In this document: in pieces, positions 63,803 through 64,000 of the stretch | Position numbering within the stretch: the stretch's first letter is position 1 | Layout of the letters: the number at the start of each line of letters is the position of its first letter | Assembly: GCA_947444305.1 (NCBI GenBank) | Contig: CANEZP010000020.1 | Coordinates: 1-64,000, forward strand | Length of the DNA: 64,000 bases | From: Pseudobdellovibrionaceae bacterium | Lineage (GTDB): Bacteria; Bdellovibrionota; Bdellovibrionia; Bdellovibrionales; UBA1609 | Reading direction: 5' to 3' | Program-made: the position numbers and the translations under genes | The notes under the pieces: generated by a model | What the model was told of the DNA's origin: nothing | Database searches by the model: none | Seen by the model: the letters and a program-made list of their open reading frames with translations, nothing else

Positions 63803-63912
63803 CCCACTGTCTTGCCTCAATTTCGTCCGCCTAGCAACACCTGGACTATCTCGGGGGTCAGATTTGGCTTTATCCTAGAAGTAATCCCGGCAGATAACCA
63901 CGGAAGGCTAAC

Positions 63913-64000
63913 GTGAATCGATTCGCAATCACTTCGCTCATTACTCTGATTACCTTGTTTAGCATTCCTTCCCAGGCTGAATTGATTTGTAAGTGGACCG
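63913..64000 (+). CDS. exported protein (partial, runs off right edge)
   Basis: A GTG with GGAAGG upstream begins 29 codons with a clear signal peptide (RFAITSLITLITLFSIPSQA) and a mature start ELICKWT. Nothing more can be said because the window ends. Confidence 0.6.
   Translation, partial: MNRFAITSLITLITLFSIPSQAELICKWT

Overview
The window looks like a chromosomal segment of a Gram-negative, diderm bacterium of the Bdellovibrionota (Bdellovibrio-like) type. The clues are a TIGR02147/DUF4423-type regulator, a PEGA-domain Ser/Thr kinase, many small exported proteins and lipoproteins, a FtsI with a C-terminal PASTA domain, TamA/TamB-type envelope assembly genes, LpxH (so lipid A is expected), and a MurE with the DNPR motif of meso-diaminopimelate enzymes. 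Base composition is moderately GC-rich. The lineage is inferred from gene families; there is no rRNA in the window.

Layout. 1-9.6 kb: an outer-membrane protein cut by the left edge, a small barrel-like protein, coaE, a Ser/Thr kinase, an acyl-CoA synthetase, an NAD(P)-binding protein interrupted by an in-frame TGA, and a TIGR02147 regulator. 9.6-12 kb: small exported proteins, two related lipoproteins, and repeat- and hairpin-rich non-coding DNA. 12-18.1 kb: a co-directional run of M3 oligopeptidase, nadK, recN, an acyltransferase-like membrane protein and a TM-HAMP protein. 18.8-23.3 kb: an overlapping operon of two pilin-like proteins and two membrane proteins related to spermidine synthase. 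23.3-53.6 kb, mostly minus strand: the division and cell wall (dcw) cluster rsmH-ftsL-ftsI-murE-murF-mraY-murD, then, after an 8.3-kb interruption, ftsW-murG-murC-murB-tamA-tamB-ftsQ-ftsA-ftsZ, followed by lpxH. The interruption (36.6-44.9 kb) holds a TPR membrane protein with an extraordinary in-frame palindromic repeat array, a putative metalloprotease, two ribosome-hibernation-like proteins, two response regulators, an Hpt protein and a hybrid histidine kinase. 53.6-64 kb: zinc-ribbon protein, peroxiredoxin, thymidine kinase, hypoxanthine phosphoribosyltransferase, a highly structured non-coding stretch, a lytic transglycosylase, PBP4, a peptide-binding lipoprotein, a diguanylate cyclase, an LspA-HAMP fusion, an exonuclease with a WYL-like tail, and a gene cut by the right edge.

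How the genes work together. Most of the window serves peptidoglycan synthesis and division (dcw, dacB, lytic transglycosylase), envelope assembly (TamAB, LpxH, LspA) and signalling (Ser/Thr kinase, phosphorelay, c-di-GMP). The most unusual items are the seven-unit, 30-bp palindromic array inside the coding frame at 37181-37380; two non-coding stretches that fold into nested stems (10320-10447 and 56494-56765); the pilin plus aminopropyltransferase-like operon; and the LspA-HAMP fusion next to a GGDEF protein. No tRNA, rRNA, insertion sequence or CRISPR array was recognised.
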